Assembly (NCBI GenBank): GCA_963711595.1
Contig: CAVQER010000004.1
Coordinates: 1-64,000, forward strand
DNA from: JAUSIF01 sp963711595
GTDB lineage: Bacteria; Pseudomonadota; Alphaproteobacteria; Rhizobiales; Xanthobacteraceae
DNA: 64,000 nt
Reading direction: 5' to 3'
Shown: one piece after another, positions 37,683 to 46,635 of the stretch
How the letters are laid out: every line of letters starts with the position of its first letter
Numbering within the stretch: position 1 is the first letter of the stretch
Translations under genes and position numbers: made by a program
Notes under the pieces: generated by a model
Database searches by the model: none
The model's input: only the letters and a program-made list of their open reading frames with translations
What the model was told of the DNA's origin: nothing

Positions 37683-39545
37683 TCAGCGCTTCACCGACCG
37701 CGCTTCCGCCCGGCTTCCCGGCTCCGGCAGCGTCTTCTCGTCGATCGATTTTGCTGTCTCGGCGTCCACGACGCGGCCTTCCTGCTTCGGCGGCGCGAGC
37801 GGCGTCGGCACCGAGATGTTGCCGCGCAGCAGCGTCCGGCCGGCATAGATGCCGCCGGAAAGCTGCAGTTCCAGCCGCTCCGCGTCGCGCCGCCGCGCGT
37901 CCTCGGTGATCTCCGCCGCTTCCTCGGGCGGAACGCCGAGGCCAATCAGCGCCTGCTCGCCGAACGCCATCGCGGAATCGAGCGTCTCGCGGATCTGATA
38001 CTCGACGCCCTGCTTGATCAGATGCAGCGTGTGCGTACGGTCGTAGGCGCGGACGTAAAGCTTCGCGAGCGGGAATTCGGCCTGCGCGATCTCGACGATC
38101 TTGTTCGCGGTCTCCGCGATGTCGACGCAGACGAGGATCGCCTCGGCCGTGCCCGCGCCCGAGGTGCGCAGCACGTCGAGCCTCGTTCCGTCGCCGTAGT
38201 AGACCTTGAAGCCGAAATTCGAAGCGGCACGGATCATCTCCGTATCCTTTTCGATGATCGACACGTCGATCCCCCGCAGCAGCAGATGCTGGCTCGCCAC
38301 CTGGCCGAAGCGGCCGAAGCCGATCACGAGCGCGTTCGCCTCCAGTCCCTCGGCGATCTCGACGCCGTCCATGGACTGCTCGCCTTCTTCCTTCGGCATC
38401 CAGTGCAGCGCAAAGATCAGGAGCGGGGTCAGCGCCATGGAGAGAATGACCATGGCGGTGAAGATCGCGTTTGTGCCGGCGTCCAGCACGCCGGCGCTGA
38501 ACGCGCCGGCATAGAGCACGAAGGCGAACTCGCCACTCTGCGCGAACAAGGCCGTGCGGTAGATCGCGTCCCTCTGCGGGGTGCGCAACGCGCGCGCGAC
38601 GGCGTAGATGCCGACCGACTTCGTGGCCATATAGGCGAAGGTGCCGATGCCGATCAGCATCCAGTCGCTCGCGATCAGCGACAGGTCGAGCGACATGCCG
38701 ACGGCGAGAAAGAACAGGCCGAGCAGAATGCCGCGGAAGGGCTCGATATCGGCTTCAAGCTGGTGACGGAACGTCGACTCGGAGAGCAGAACGCCGGCCA
38801 GAAACGCGCCCATCGCCATGGATAGGCCACCCGCTTCCATGAGAAGCGCCGAACCGAGCACCACGAGTAGCGCCGCCGCGGTCATTACTTCGCGCGCTTC
38901 CACACGCGCGAGAATGCGGAACAGCGGATTGAGCAGATAGCGCCCGGCCGTGATCAGGAGCGCCAGCGCGCCGATAGCGATGGCAACGTGCTCCCACCGT
39001 TCGCCCGTCGTCACGATCGAAGTGACGGGCGCAAGCAACGCGATGATGGCCAGCAGCGGCACGATGGCAAGATCCTCGAATAGTACGATCGAGATGGCGC
39101 GCTGGCCGAACGGCGTCGACGTGTCGCCGCGCTCGTCGAGAATCTGGATGACTATCGCGGTCGACGTCATGGTGAACCCCATGGCGCCGACCAGGGCTAC
39201 GGCCGGCGGGAAGCCGGCGAGAATTCCGAGAACAGTAAGCAGTGCACCGCAGACGCCGACCTGCAACGCCCCGAGACCGAAGATCTGCCGCCGCAGTGCC
39301 CAGAGCCGCGAAGGCTCCATCTCGAGCCCGATCACGAACAGGAACATGACTACGCCGAGCTCGGCGACGTGCAGGATCGTCTCCGGCTCGGAGAATAGGC
39401 GAACGCCGAACGGGCCGATCACCACGCCGGCCGCGAGATAGCCAAGGACGGAGCCGAGCCCGAGCCGCTTGAAAATCGGCACGGCGATCACGCCGGCCGC
39501 GAGCAGCGCCACAACTCTCGCAAGTTCGTTGCCGGATTCTTCCAC
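37683..39545 (-). CDS. Kef-type monovalent cation:proton antiporter (CPA2) with TrkA-N domain
   Basis: 620 residues from GTG 39545 (GGAG six bases upstream). Residues 1-385 form about 12 membrane segments of the Na+/H+ exchanger fold (ILAGFPPAVALVGAMGFTMT; SMAMGAFLAGVLLSES). Residues 410-530 are a TrkA-N nucleotide-binding domain (ALVIGFGRFGQVASQHLLLR) that senses NAD(H). The tail of about 90 residues is hydrophilic. It would carry K+ or Na+ out in exchange for protons at the inner membrane. Not linked to the sugar genes. Confidence 0.93.
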   Translation of the reverse strand: MEESGNELARVVALLAAGVIAVPIFKRLGLGSVLGYLAAGVVIGPFGVRLFSEPETILHVAELGVVMFLFVIGLEMEPSRLWALRRQIFGLGALQVGVCGALLTVLGILAGFPPAVALVGAMGFTMTSTAIVIQILDERGDTSTPFGQRAISIVLFEDLAIVPLLAIIALLAPVTSIVTTGERWEHVAIAIGALALLITAGRYLLNPLFRILARVEAREVMTAAALLVVLGSALLMEAGGLSMAMGAFLAGVLLSESTFRHQLEADIEPFRGILLGLFFLAVGMSLDLSLIASDWMLIGIGTFAYMATKSVGIYAVARALRTPQRDAIYRTALFAQSGEFAFVLYAGAFSAGVLDAGTNAIFTAMVILSMALTPLLIFALHWMPKEEGEQSMDGVEIAEGLEANALVIGFGRFGQVASQHLLLRGIDVSIIEKDTEMIRAASNFGFKVYYGDGTRLDVLRTSGAGTAEAILVCVDIAETANKIVEIAQAEFPLAKLYVRAYDRTHTLHLIKQGVEYQIRETLDSAMAFGEQALIGLGVPPEEAAEITEDARRRDAERLELQLSGGIYAGRTLLRGNISVPTPLAPPKQEGRVVDAETAKSIDEKTLPEPGSRAEARSVKR

Positions 39546-39581
39546 GACGTTCTCCAGTTATTTCACCGAACTATACCCCGG

Positions 39582-39641
39582 GTCATTCCGGCGCGTATGC
39601 CAACTCCCGCGGAGCGGGGGAGGCATGCGAGCCCGGAATCC
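39582..39641. repeat. Palindromic intergenic repeat, family A (copy 2, truncated)
   Basis: GTCATTCCGG, then a stretch ending GCATGCGAGCCCGGAATCC, matches the first third of the repeat at 4003-4194 with small differences. The distal half is absent, and only a CTTGGATT remnant follows at about 39671. It lies between the antiporter start and the porin gene. Confidence 0.65.
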
Positions 39642-39829
39642 AAGGACAAAACCGAGGGACGGCGATGCCGCTTGGATTGGGTACTTGTGCCGCGTCCGCC
39701 CGCCACCAATTCGTCAAGGCCGGGCCGCACGCGCAGCGGGGCATGTCCGGCCATCCACGCCTTCCTTCTGTTGATGCCGAAAGGCGCGACCGACGAGCGC
39801 GGGCTTGACGAAGCGCCGGCGCAAGAATC

Positions 39830-39853
39830 AAGGCCCGGCGCGAGCCGGGCCTT
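39830..39853 (-). terminator. Hairpin terminator downstream of the porin gene
   Basis: A perfect 10-bp stem AAGGCCCGGC/GCCGGGCCTT with a 4-base loop begins 21 bases after the porin stop on the minus strand. Only a weak T-rich tail follows (TTGATTCTT), so efficiency is uncertain. Confidence 0.6.
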
Positions 39854-39874
39854 GGGTCAGTGCCACAGGAGGAA

Positions 39875-40579
39875 TTACCGTCGTTGCAAGAGCCAGTCCC
39901 AGAAACTGAATTTGTAATTCAGCCCGACCTTGATGATGTGCGTGTCGAACCGGACATCCGTTTTGAATGGATTGCCCCCGAAGACGTGAATCCCGTCGGT
40001 GCCGAGATCGACATACAGGTATTCAATCTTGGCGGTCCACATCGGGGCGATCCGGCCTTCCCATCCGATGCCCCCCGTCCACCCGATCATGTTCTCCTTG
40101 TCGGTGAATGGGCCGGCGCCCGCCTTCACGTCGCCTATTGCGACGCCGCCCGTGACGTAGACGAAATGCTCCGGCGTCGAAGGGCCGGCGCGGAGGCGAT
40201 AGGTGCTGAGCCAGCGCATGTCGGTGAAGCACGGTGGAGCGCAGATCGTGCTTTCCTGGCCGTCGATCCATGAGCGCGCGAAATCGCTCTCGTAGCCGAA
40301 CACCCACATTCCACTCTGCCAATTGTAGCCGCTCGTGAAGCCGAGCAGCCCGCCGTCAACGTCAAAGTGGTTCGACGCAAACGATCCATCCGGGTTCGAG
40401 TGTCTCGAATCGCCCCAGCCCCAGCCGCCGTAAACGCCGACATAGCCGCCCGCCCAGGTCGGCGGCGCGGCGACGACGGCCTTCTGCACGGGCGCGCGGA
40501 CGGGCGCGTCCGCAGCCATCGCGGCTCCTGCAATCAGAATCGCGGCGAAGCTCGTCGCCGCACAAAGGATTTGCCGCAT
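39875..40579 (-). CDS. Outer-membrane beta-barrel protein (Omp25/Omp31-type porin)
   Basis: 234 residues from ATG 40579. A signal peptide ends at IAGAAMAADAP, followed by the PVRAPVQKAVVAAPPTWAGG linker that precedes the barrel in rhizobial porin-like proteins. The barrel is typical: YVGVYGGWGWGDSR, then GFTSGYNWQSGMWVFGYESD, GGIGWEGRIAPMWTAKIEYL, and the C-terminal strand KVGLNYKFSFWD. It has two Cys (ICAPPCF) that may pair. The palindrome at 40624-40636 lies 45 bases upstream of the start and may control it. Confidence 0.9.
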   Translation of the reverse strand: MRQILCAATSFAAILIAGAAMAADAPVRAPVQKAVVAAPPTWAGGYVGVYGGWGWGDSRHSNPDGSFASNHFDVDGGLLGFTSGYNWQSGMWVFGYESDFARSWIDGQESTICAPPCFTDMRWLSTYRLRAGPSTPEHFVYVTGGVAIGDVKAGAGPFTDKENMIGWTGGIGWEGRIAPMWTAKIEYLYVDLGTDGIHVFGGNPFKTDVRFDTHIIKVGLNYKFSFWDWLLQRR

Positions 40580-40623
40580 GGAAACCCCCGAAGTATTCGG
40601 CCAATGCCCAATCATAGAATAAC

Positions 40624-40636
40624 CGGGGGTCCCCCG
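40624..40636. promoter_or_regulatory. Palindrome CGGGGGTCCCCCG, copy 3
   Basis: The same 13-bp palindrome as at 17767-17779, here 45 bases upstream of the porin start on the minus strand. The similar distance to the start (about 45-47 bases) in both cases favours a regulatory role. Confidence 0.45.
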
Positions 40637-40705
40637 CTGTGACCCTCCGGCCACACTTCACAACTTCCGGATGGTGCCGGCGCCGGCCTGCGTGCGTTTC
40701 TCGTC

Positions 40706-40829
40706 GTCATGGCCGGGCTTGTCCCGGCCATCTACGCCTTTCGGCATTTCAGCGGTTCGAGGCGTGGATCACCGGGACTCGCCGCGACGAGGCCGCGCTT
40801 CGCGCGGGTCGGGGCGGCCCGGCGATGAC
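40706..40829. repeat. Palindromic intergenic repeat, family C
   Basis: About 124 bases opening GTCATGGCCGGGC and ending GCCCGGCGATGAC, with internal TGTCCCGGCCATCTACGCC. Degenerate related stretches occur near 39745-39765 (CCGGCCATCCACGCC) and 49725-49755 (GGGCTTGTCTCGGCCGTCCA). Confidence 0.6.
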
Positions 40830-40865
40830 AATGAGAGAGGACTGCGCTGCGCCCGAGAAACGACG

Positions 40866-42218
40866 TCAACTTACTTCCCGCTCGCCCTTGGTAAACCGGT
40901 TAGCCGGCCGCCTCAGTCCGAGGTTCTCGCGCAGCGTCTTGCCCTCGTACTCCTTGCGGAATATTCCGCGCCGCTGCAGCTCCGGTACCACGTGCTCGAC
41001 GAAATCGTCGAGCGCACCCGGCAGGTACGGTGGCATCACGTTATAGCCGTCGCAGCCGCCGTTCCTGAACCAATCCTCGAGATGATCGGCGATCGTCTGC
41101 GGCGTGCCACGGATGATCCAGTGCCCGCGCACGACGATGCGCAGATAGAGCTCGCGGATCGTGAGCTGCTCGTTCTTCGCCATGTCGGTGAACATCTTGA
41201 GCACGTGCTGGCTGGAATCCGACTTCACGATCTCCGGCAGCGGCCCGTCGAGCGGGTAGGGGGAAAGATCGATGTTGCCGAGGAGTTCGCCGAGGAGCGC
41301 GAGCCCGATCTCGGGATGCACGAGCGACTGCAGCTTCGCGAACTTCTCGTCGGCCTCGTCCTGCGTGCGGCCGATCACCGGCGAAACACCCGGCATCACC
41401 TTGATGTTCTCGGCCGTGCGCCCGTACTTCGCGAGCCGCCCCTTCAGGTCGTCGTAGAATTTCTTCGCGTTCTCGAGTGTCTGGTGCGCCGTGAACACGA
41501 CCTCGGCGATTTCGGCCGCGAGCTCCTTGCCGACGTCGGATGATCCCGCCTGCACAATCACCGGATGGCCCTGCGGCGGGCGCGGCACGTTGAGCGGCCC
41601 GCGCACGGAGAAGTGCTCGCCCTTGTAATCGAGCACATGCAGCCGCTCCGGATCGAAGTAGCGCCCGCTCGCCTTGTTGCGGACGAATGCGTCCTCGTCC
41701 CAGGAATCCCAGAGGCCGCGCACGATTTGCGCAAACTCGCGCGCGCGGTCGTAGCGGTCGTCGTGCGCGAGGTGCGCCTCCTTGCTGAAGTTCAGCGCTT
41801 CCTTCGGGTTTGTCGAGGTGACGAGGTTCCAGCCGGCGCGGCCGCCGCTGATGTGGTCGAGAGACGCGAACTTGCGCGCGATGTGGAGCGGCTCGTTGTA
41901 GGTGGTGGTGGCCGTCGCGACGAGCCCGATGTGCTTCGTCACCGCCGCGAGTGCAGACAATAAGGTGATCGGCTCGAAGCCTGCGATATAGGTGGCGACC
42001 CGGCTCTGCCGTTCCGGAGGCCAGTTGCGCATGGCGGGCGAGTCCGCGAGGAATAAGAGGTCGAACTTGCCCCGCTCGGCCATCTGCGCGAGCTGCGTAT
42101 AATGTGCGAAGTCGACGGCGGCGGCGGCATAGGCGTCGGGGTACCGCCAGGAAGCGATGTGGTGGCCGGTGGGGTGGAAGAACGCCCCCAGCTTCATCTG
42201 CCTGCGGTCTTTACTCAT
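40866..42218 (-). CDS. LLM-class flavin-dependent monooxygenase (NtaA/SnaA/DszA subfamily)
   Basis: 450 residues from ATG 42218, with GAGGGATCG upstream. The fold begins KLGAFFHPTGHHIASWRYPD. Other NtaA-type hallmarks are AERGKFDLLFLADSPAMR, FEPITLLSALAAVTKHIGLV, SGGRAGWNLVTSTN and HPVIVQAGSSDVGKELAAE. These enzymes use FMNH2 from a separate reductase to oxidise alkanesulfonates, nitrilotriacetate-like chelators or heterocycles in the cytoplasm. No transport genes or flavin reductase lie next to it, so the substrate cannot be told. Confidence 0.92.
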   Translation of the reverse strand: MSKDRRQMKLGAFFHPTGHHIASWRYPDAYAAAAVDFAHYTQLAQMAERGKFDLLFLADSPAMRNWPPERQSRVATYIAGFEPITLLSALAAVTKHIGLVATATTTYNEPLHIARKFASLDHISGGRAGWNLVTSTNPKEALNFSKEAHLAHDDRYDRAREFAQIVRGLWDSWDEDAFVRNKASGRYFDPERLHVLDYKGEHFSVRGPLNVPRPPQGHPVIVQAGSSDVGKELAAEIAEVVFTAHQTLENAKKFYDDLKGRLAKYGRTAENIKVMPGVSPVIGRTQDEADEKFAKLQSLVHPEIGLALLGELLGNIDLSPYPLDGPLPEIVKSDSSQHVLKMFTDMAKNEQLTIRELYLRIVVRGHWIIRGTPQTIADHLEDWFRNGGCDGYNVMPPYLPGALDDFVEHVVPELQRRGIFRKEYEGKTLRENLGLRRPANRFTKGEREVS

Positions 42219-42669
42219 CGATCCCTCACGGATCACGTTGACCTAGGCCAGGCGGGATCAGCCGCCGGCAAGAGCATTACAGGCAGACCGTGTCGCTTCC
42301 AATCGCCCCCCGTTGAGAGGACGCTTGCGTTTGAACGTCAGCGACGAGCTTCGTCGCTGCTGTTGGCTGAGGTTTGTCTGTTCGGGAAGCTCATCGGGCA
42401 ACGGCCCGGAGATCGCCCCGACTTTTGTGCTAAGCAAACGCACAGGGTCTAGCATGGCGCGCCCAACTCTTTTTCACCATCACGGATTCGGAAAGCTGAC
42501 GCGCCAGCCGAGGGCTTGACACGTTTTGGCGTTCGCCAGAGCTGCCCAGCACCCGGATAGTTGGCATCCAAGGATTCTTCGCGGCTTTTCTGACCGCTGA
42601 AAACGGACCCAATCGGCTTAAGCGGCCGCGGTCATTGCAAGACAGGTCTGCAATCGCTCAAAGACGCGG
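42219..42669. other. Intergenic region without recognised features
   Basis: 451 bases upstream of the monooxygenase and downstream of the nucleotidyltransferase gene. Short open frames on both strands have no ribosome site and no recognisable product. It may contain decayed sequence, but no mobile element ends were found. Confidence 0.5.
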
Positions 42670-43446
42670 CTAGCGCTTCCAGACCATCCAGGGACACTCT
42701 CCCCGCGCTTCCATTTGATCGAAGCGGATCTTGTCCTTGAACGTGTCGATGGCCCCCCAGAAGCCATTATGGCGCGGCGCCCAAAGCTTGCGCTCGGCGA
42801 TCAAACGGTAGAAAGGCTCCTCGACGAGCTCTTCGCCCGGTTTGATATAGTTGAAGATCTCCTGGCGTAGGCACATGAACCCTCCGTTGACCCAGGTGTC
42901 GGAGTCCGACAACGGTTCTAGACCGGTGACCATATCGTCCCGATCGGCCTTCACCACGTGAAAGGTCTGCGAGGGCCGCACGGAGAGAAAACCTGCGGTC
43001 GCACCGCGCTGCTGGAACGTGGCGATATAAGTATCGAGCGCGAGATCGCTCAATCCATCCGAGTAGTTGGCAAGGAATATTTCTTCGTCATTGATGTACT
43101 TGCGTACACCGACCAGACGTTGCCCGAGATTTGAATTTATGCCGGTGTCGACGAACGTAATGCGCCAGTCGGCGATGTCGCGCCCCATCAACTCCACCTT
43201 GCTACCTCCTTTGGACAGCACGAAGTCGTTCGACATGTACTCTTTGTAGTTCATGAAGTATTCGCGAATCATGTCGCCGCGATAACCAAGTGCGAGAATG
43301 AAATCTGTGTGCCCGTAGTGTGCGTAGTAGCGCATCAGCTGCCACATCAGCGGCCGGTACCCAACATTGACGAGCGGTTTGGGTATGGTCTCCGAGTGCT
43401 CGCGCAAGCGCGTGCCAAGGCCGCCACAAAAGAGCACGACTTTCAT
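42670..43446 (-). CDS. rfbF: Sugar-1-phosphate nucleotidyltransferase (glucose-1-phosphate cytidylyltransferase-like)
   Basis: 258 residues, the size of RfbF. The NTP-binding loop is MKVVLFCGGLGTRLREHSE with KPLVNVGYRPLMW. Later family elements are DFILALGYRGDMIREYF, WRITFVDTGINSNLGQRL and the Asp-containing FLANYSDGLSDL. It would couple CTP (or another NTP) to hexose-1-phosphate. The start ATG 43446 has GGAG nine bases before it. Last of a four-gene minus-strand run: deacetylase, SDR, UGD, nucleotidyltransferase. Several positions differ from classical RfbF, so nucleotide specificity is uncertain. Confidence 0.8.
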   Translation of the reverse strand: MKVVLFCGGLGTRLREHSETIPKPLVNVGYRPLMWQLMRYYAHYGHTDFILALGYRGDMIREYFMNYKEYMSNDFVLSKGGSKVELMGRDIADWRITFVDTGINSNLGQRLVGVRKYINDEEIFLANYSDGLSDLALDTYIATFQQRGATAGFLSVRPSQTFHVVKADRDDMVTGLEPLSDSDTWVNGGFMCLRQEIFNYIKPGEELVEEPFYRLIAERKLWAPRHNGFWGAIDTFKDKIRFDQMEARGECPWMVWKR

Positions 43447-43488
43447 TGTTTCTCCCGATGATGGTCGTATGATCTGGGCCGGGTCATC

Positions 43489-44823
43489 TCAGAGCCCGAT
43501 TCCCGTATACCGCTGCACGCTCTGAGGTTCGATGAAGCGGCGGCCATCGATGAGCAATGGCGCCGACTTGCGCTGCGCAAGCAGTCCAGGCACCTGCTTG
43601 AACTCGTCCCAGCGCGTCACAAGCAGCGCGGCATCGCAATCGGTAAGGGCGTCAGCCAGGTTCTCGGCAAACCGGGTTTCCTTTGGCAATACTGCGCGTG
43701 CGGTTTCCCGCGCGATCGGATCGTAGGCTATGACGCGTGCTCCATGCTGGATCAGCTGCTGCACGATCGGAATCGCCGGCAACTCGCGCATGTCGTCGGT
43801 ATCTTCCTTGAACGCCAAGCCGAGCACGGTCACGCGCAAACCGGCGAGTGACGCGAAATTGCGTTCTAGCAGGCTGATCATGCGAGCCGGTTGCTGCAGA
43901 TTGGTCTGGATCACTGCGTCCAGTAACGGCATCGGCTGGCCGCGCGCCGCGCCGTGTGCTGACAGAGCTTTGGTGTCTTTCGGCAGGCAGCTGCCGCCGT
44001 AGCCACAGCCCGCCCACAGGAATGATGTAATCGGCGCCTTGACGCGCCGGCCGTCCTCCAGCGTCGGCGTGAAGTAACGCGCGGCGTGGACCCCGCGCAT
44101 CACATCGGCGACATCCACGCCGCCGAGAGTACTGCAAAGATTTCCCATTTCGTTGGAGAACGAGATCAAGGTTGCCAGCACCGAGTTCGAGACGTACTTG
44201 ATCATCTCGGCGGTCTTGTTGTTGGTTTCGAGTAGCGGTGTTTGCGCGAACGACGCATAGATGCGTCGTTGGACTTCAATGCTACGCGCGTCCATCCCGC
44301 CCAACACGATGCGATCGGGCCGCATGAAGTCGTCGATCGCAACGCCTTCGGTGAGGAACTCTGGATTCATCCCGACGCCGAAGCCGACGCCTGCAGTTTT
44401 GCCGGAGGCCTCTTCCAGAGTCGGTCGCACCACATCGTCGGTCGTGCCCGGCACGACCGTGCTCTTTACCACCACCACGTGATAGCTGCCCTTGTCGCGC
44501 AGCGCGGCTCCGATCTGGTTTGCCGCCTCTCGCACAAAGGTCAGGTCGATGCTTTGGCCGTCGAATGGGGTGCCGACTGCGATAAAGGTAATTTCGGAAT
44601 CAATGACGGCGCGCCGCAAATCGGTGGTTGCCACGAACCGTTTGCCGACGTGCTTGGAAAGCAAGGCATTCAGGCCGCCTTCGTGGATAGGCGCGATGCC
44701 GCGGTTGATGCGCTCCACCTTGCTTGCGTCGACGTCGACGCAAACGCAGTTATGGCCGATCTCGGCGAAACATGCGCCCGAAACCAACCCGACATACCCC
44801 GCGCCGATGACGGAGATCTGCAT
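43489..44823 (-). CDS. UDP-glucose 6-dehydrogenase
   Basis: 444 residues from ATG 44823 (GGAGGAGG upstream), sharing bases with the previous stop (TGATG). The NAD fold is MQISVIGAGYVGLVSGACFA. The catalytic motif WAGCGYGGSCLPKDTKAL has the nucleophilic Cys, in the form seen in UDP-glucose/UDP-GlcNAc dehydrogenases. A C-terminal domain follows (VTVLGLAFKEDTDDMRELPA). It makes UDP-glucuronate, the substrate of the UXS enzyme encoded at 32068 and of the SDR just upstream. It is distinct from the AlgD-like enzyme at 13587. Confidence 0.9.
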   Translation of the reverse strand: MQISVIGAGYVGLVSGACFAEIGHNCVCVDVDASKVERINRGIAPIHEGGLNALLSKHVGKRFVATTDLRRAVIDSEITFIAVGTPFDGQSIDLTFVREAANQIGAALRDKGSYHVVVVKSTVVPGTTDDVVRPTLEEASGKTAGVGFGVGMNPEFLTEGVAIDDFMRPDRIVLGGMDARSIEVQRRIYASFAQTPLLETNNKTAEMIKYVSNSVLATLISFSNEMGNLCSTLGGVDVADVMRGVHAARYFTPTLEDGRRVKAPITSFLWAGCGYGGSCLPKDTKALSAHGAARGQPMPLLDAVIQTNLQQPARMISLLERNFASLAGLRVTVLGLAFKEDTDDMRELPAIPIVQQLIQHGARVIAYDPIARETARAVLPKETRFAENLADALTDCDAALLVTRWDEFKQVPGLLAQRKSAPLLIDGRRFIEPQSVQRYTGIGL

Positions 44824-45950
44824 CAAGCCTCCTCCGCCTCACGATTGTGGTGGTACCACATCATCGTCCGCCGCAGGCCCTCGTCGACAAGCACAGTCGG
44901 GTTGTACCCGAGGTGAACGCGGCCTTTCTCGATGTTCGGGCAACGGCGATTAGGGTTGTCAATCAGGTAGGTCTCTTCGGGATTCGGCTTGCGCACCAGT
45001 TTGCCGGGATAGCCGAACAATTCGCGGCTGAGGTCGATCACCTTCTGCGCCAGCTCAGCCATCGAGATCTCGGGTCGATCGATGCCAATGTTATAGGGTT
45101 CCCCGACATGACCTTTGACGAGCACCTTATAGTAGCCCGTGATCGAGTTGGCCGAGTAGCAGAACGTGCGTGTCGGTTTGCCGTCCGAATACATCACCAG
45201 GTCGCGGCCAGCGAAGATATCGCACGCAAAATCGGGAATCACCCGCTTGTCGGTGATTTTCAGCCCGGGACCGTAGTTGTTGAAAGGGCGCGCCATCTTG
45301 GTGGGAATGCCGTACTCCTGCGCGAACACGACACAAAGGGTCTCGCCAAAACGCTTTGATTCGTCGTAACACGCGCGCGGTCCGGTGCAAGAAACCAGGC
45401 CGCGATAATCTTCCCGCGTGGGTATCGCGTCAGGACTGGGATCGCCGTAGATCTCGCTCGACGAGTAGAACAGAAATCCCTTGATCGGTCTGCGGCGATC
45501 CTGCTGGCGCACGCTCCATTCAAGCAGGTTGCGCAGCCCGTTGATGTTGGCGTCGATCGTCTTGAGCGGATACTTTCGATAGAACGGCGGGGAGGCGATT
45601 CCGGCGGCGTGGATGATCCAATCAAAATCCGGCATCGGCTGCGGTAGGGGTTCGATCAGGTCCCGCGTCTCTACCGTGAGATGCGGCGTACCAGCGAGTT
45701 CGTCCAGCCAGGCTGGTTTGCCGCGAATGAAACTGTCCCAGACGGTAATTCGGATCGGCTGGTCGGGACTGAATTTGCGATTGAAGTGCAGCGCCCCCTT
45801 GATGAGGTAGTAACCCAGGAAACCCGCGCCGCCGGTAATCAGCAACGCGCCGCCGGCCATGCGCGCGAACTCTTCCTTCAGGTTGGCGCACACGTAGTAG
45901 AGGTCACGCTCGAGAAGCTCGGCCAGGGGCGGAATCTTGGTGCTTGTCAT
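44823..45950 (-). CDS. NAD-dependent epimerase/dehydratase (SDR, UDP-glucuronate decarboxylase-like)
   Basis: 375 residues from ATG 45950, 25 bases after the deacetylase stop. The NAD site is ALLITGGAGFLGYYLIKGAL; the SDR catalytic residues are in FYSSSEIYGDPSP and RACYDESKRFGETL (YxxxK). The substrate loop RPFNNYGPGLKITDKRVIPD follows the UXS/dTDP-glucose dehydratase pattern. There is an N-terminal extension of about 30 residues (LAELLERDLYYVCANL). It would act on a nucleotide sugar next to UGD; decarboxylation of UDP-glucuronate or 4,6-dehydration of a CDP-hexose are both possible. It overlaps the UGD start by one base. Confidence 0.85.
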   Translation of the reverse strand: MTSTKIPPLAELLERDLYYVCANLKEEFARMAGGALLITGGAGFLGYYLIKGALHFNRKFSPDQPIRITVWDSFIRGKPAWLDELAGTPHLTVETRDLIEPLPQPMPDFDWIIHAAGIASPPFYRKYPLKTIDANINGLRNLLEWSVRQQDRRRPIKGFLFYSSSEIYGDPSPDAIPTREDYRGLVSCTGPRACYDESKRFGETLCVVFAQEYGIPTKMARPFNNYGPGLKITDKRVIPDFACDIFAGRDLVMYSDGKPTRTFCYSANSITGYYKVLVKGHVGEPYNIGIDRPEISMAELAQKVIDLSRELFGYPGKLVRKPNPEETYLIDNPNRRCPNIEKGRVHLGYNPTVLVDEGLRRTMMWYHHNREAEEA

Positions 45951-45975
45951 GCGGTCTTCCCAAGTGGAATTCGAT

Positions 45976-46635
45976 TTAGAACACGAGAGGCAGCTTGCGA
46001 CCGTAGAATGCCTCGGCATAACCCTCCGGCGCGTTGCATTCGATTCCGCGCAGACGCGCCAGCGCCTCGAACGTTTCGCGCGTGAACCAGCGGTGTGAAT
46101 GCTGGCTCGGAAAACATTCGAGCAAGACCTCGATCTTGCGCGCCAGTTGTGCGCGCGTCAGGGGAACAAACACGTTCGGCACGCCCAGATCGCCATCGAA
46201 CTTCGGGATTTCGTACTCTAGGATCAGGTGGTTGCGGAATGTGTTCCAGGTCAGCTCGTTGATGATCCTGTGATCCTGGTGCCGGTCGTCGCGGTAGTGC
46301 GTGAAGATCACGTCCGGCGCATATGTCTTGAGCGTCTCGAAGAACTCCTTCACCGCAGCGCCTTCGTGCGGGAGATAGCTGCCGCGAAACGCTTCGACAC
46401 GCACCAAGGGATCGCGCGCGCCTGAAAGCAGCCGCGCGGCTGCGGCGCGGGTCTCGGCGGCGCGTTCCGGCTCGGAGGTGAGCGTGATGCAGACAAGACG
46501 CGCCTCGGGCCAGCGGGCGCAGAGTTGGAGCAGTGTGCCGGCGCAGGCGATTTCGATGTCGTCGCAGTGTGCTCCTAGCAGGAGCACGCAACGCGGCGCG
46601 CGACCGATCGCGAGCTCAAACATGCGCGTCGACAT
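45976..46635 (-). CDS. PIG-L (LmbE-like) family deacetylase
   Basis: 219 residues from ATG 46635. The zinc site is visible as LLLGAHCDDIEIACAGTLLQ (the H-x-D-D motif at about 20-23) and HYRDDRHQDHRIINELTWN with the third His. The family removes N-acetyl groups from GlcNAc-type sugars of lipids, antibiotics and surface glycans. It is the first gene of the minus-strand nucleotide-sugar run. It may deacetylate an aminosugar in the polymer or in a lipid-linked intermediate. Cytoplasmic; no signal peptide. Confidence 0.9.
   Translation of the reverse strand: MSTRMFELAIGRAPRCVLLLGAHCDDIEIACAGTLLQLCARWPEARLVCITLTSEPERAAETRAAAARLLSGARDPLVRVEAFRGSYLPHEGAAVKEFFETLKTYAPDVIFTHYRDDRHQDHRIINELTWNTFRNHLILEYEIPKFDGDLGVPNVFVPLTRAQLARKIEVLLECFPSQHSHRWFTRETFEALARLRGIECNAPEGYAEAFYGRKLPLVF

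Noticed and set aside
37668..38825. Plus-strand open frame opposite the Kef-type antiporter
   Set aside because: Shadow frame; composition dominated by Arg, Glu and Ala, no domain.
42313..42519. Short plus-strand open frame between monooxygenase and nucleotidyltransferase genes
   Set aside because: No ribosome site, no recognisable sequence, and no homologous element in the window.
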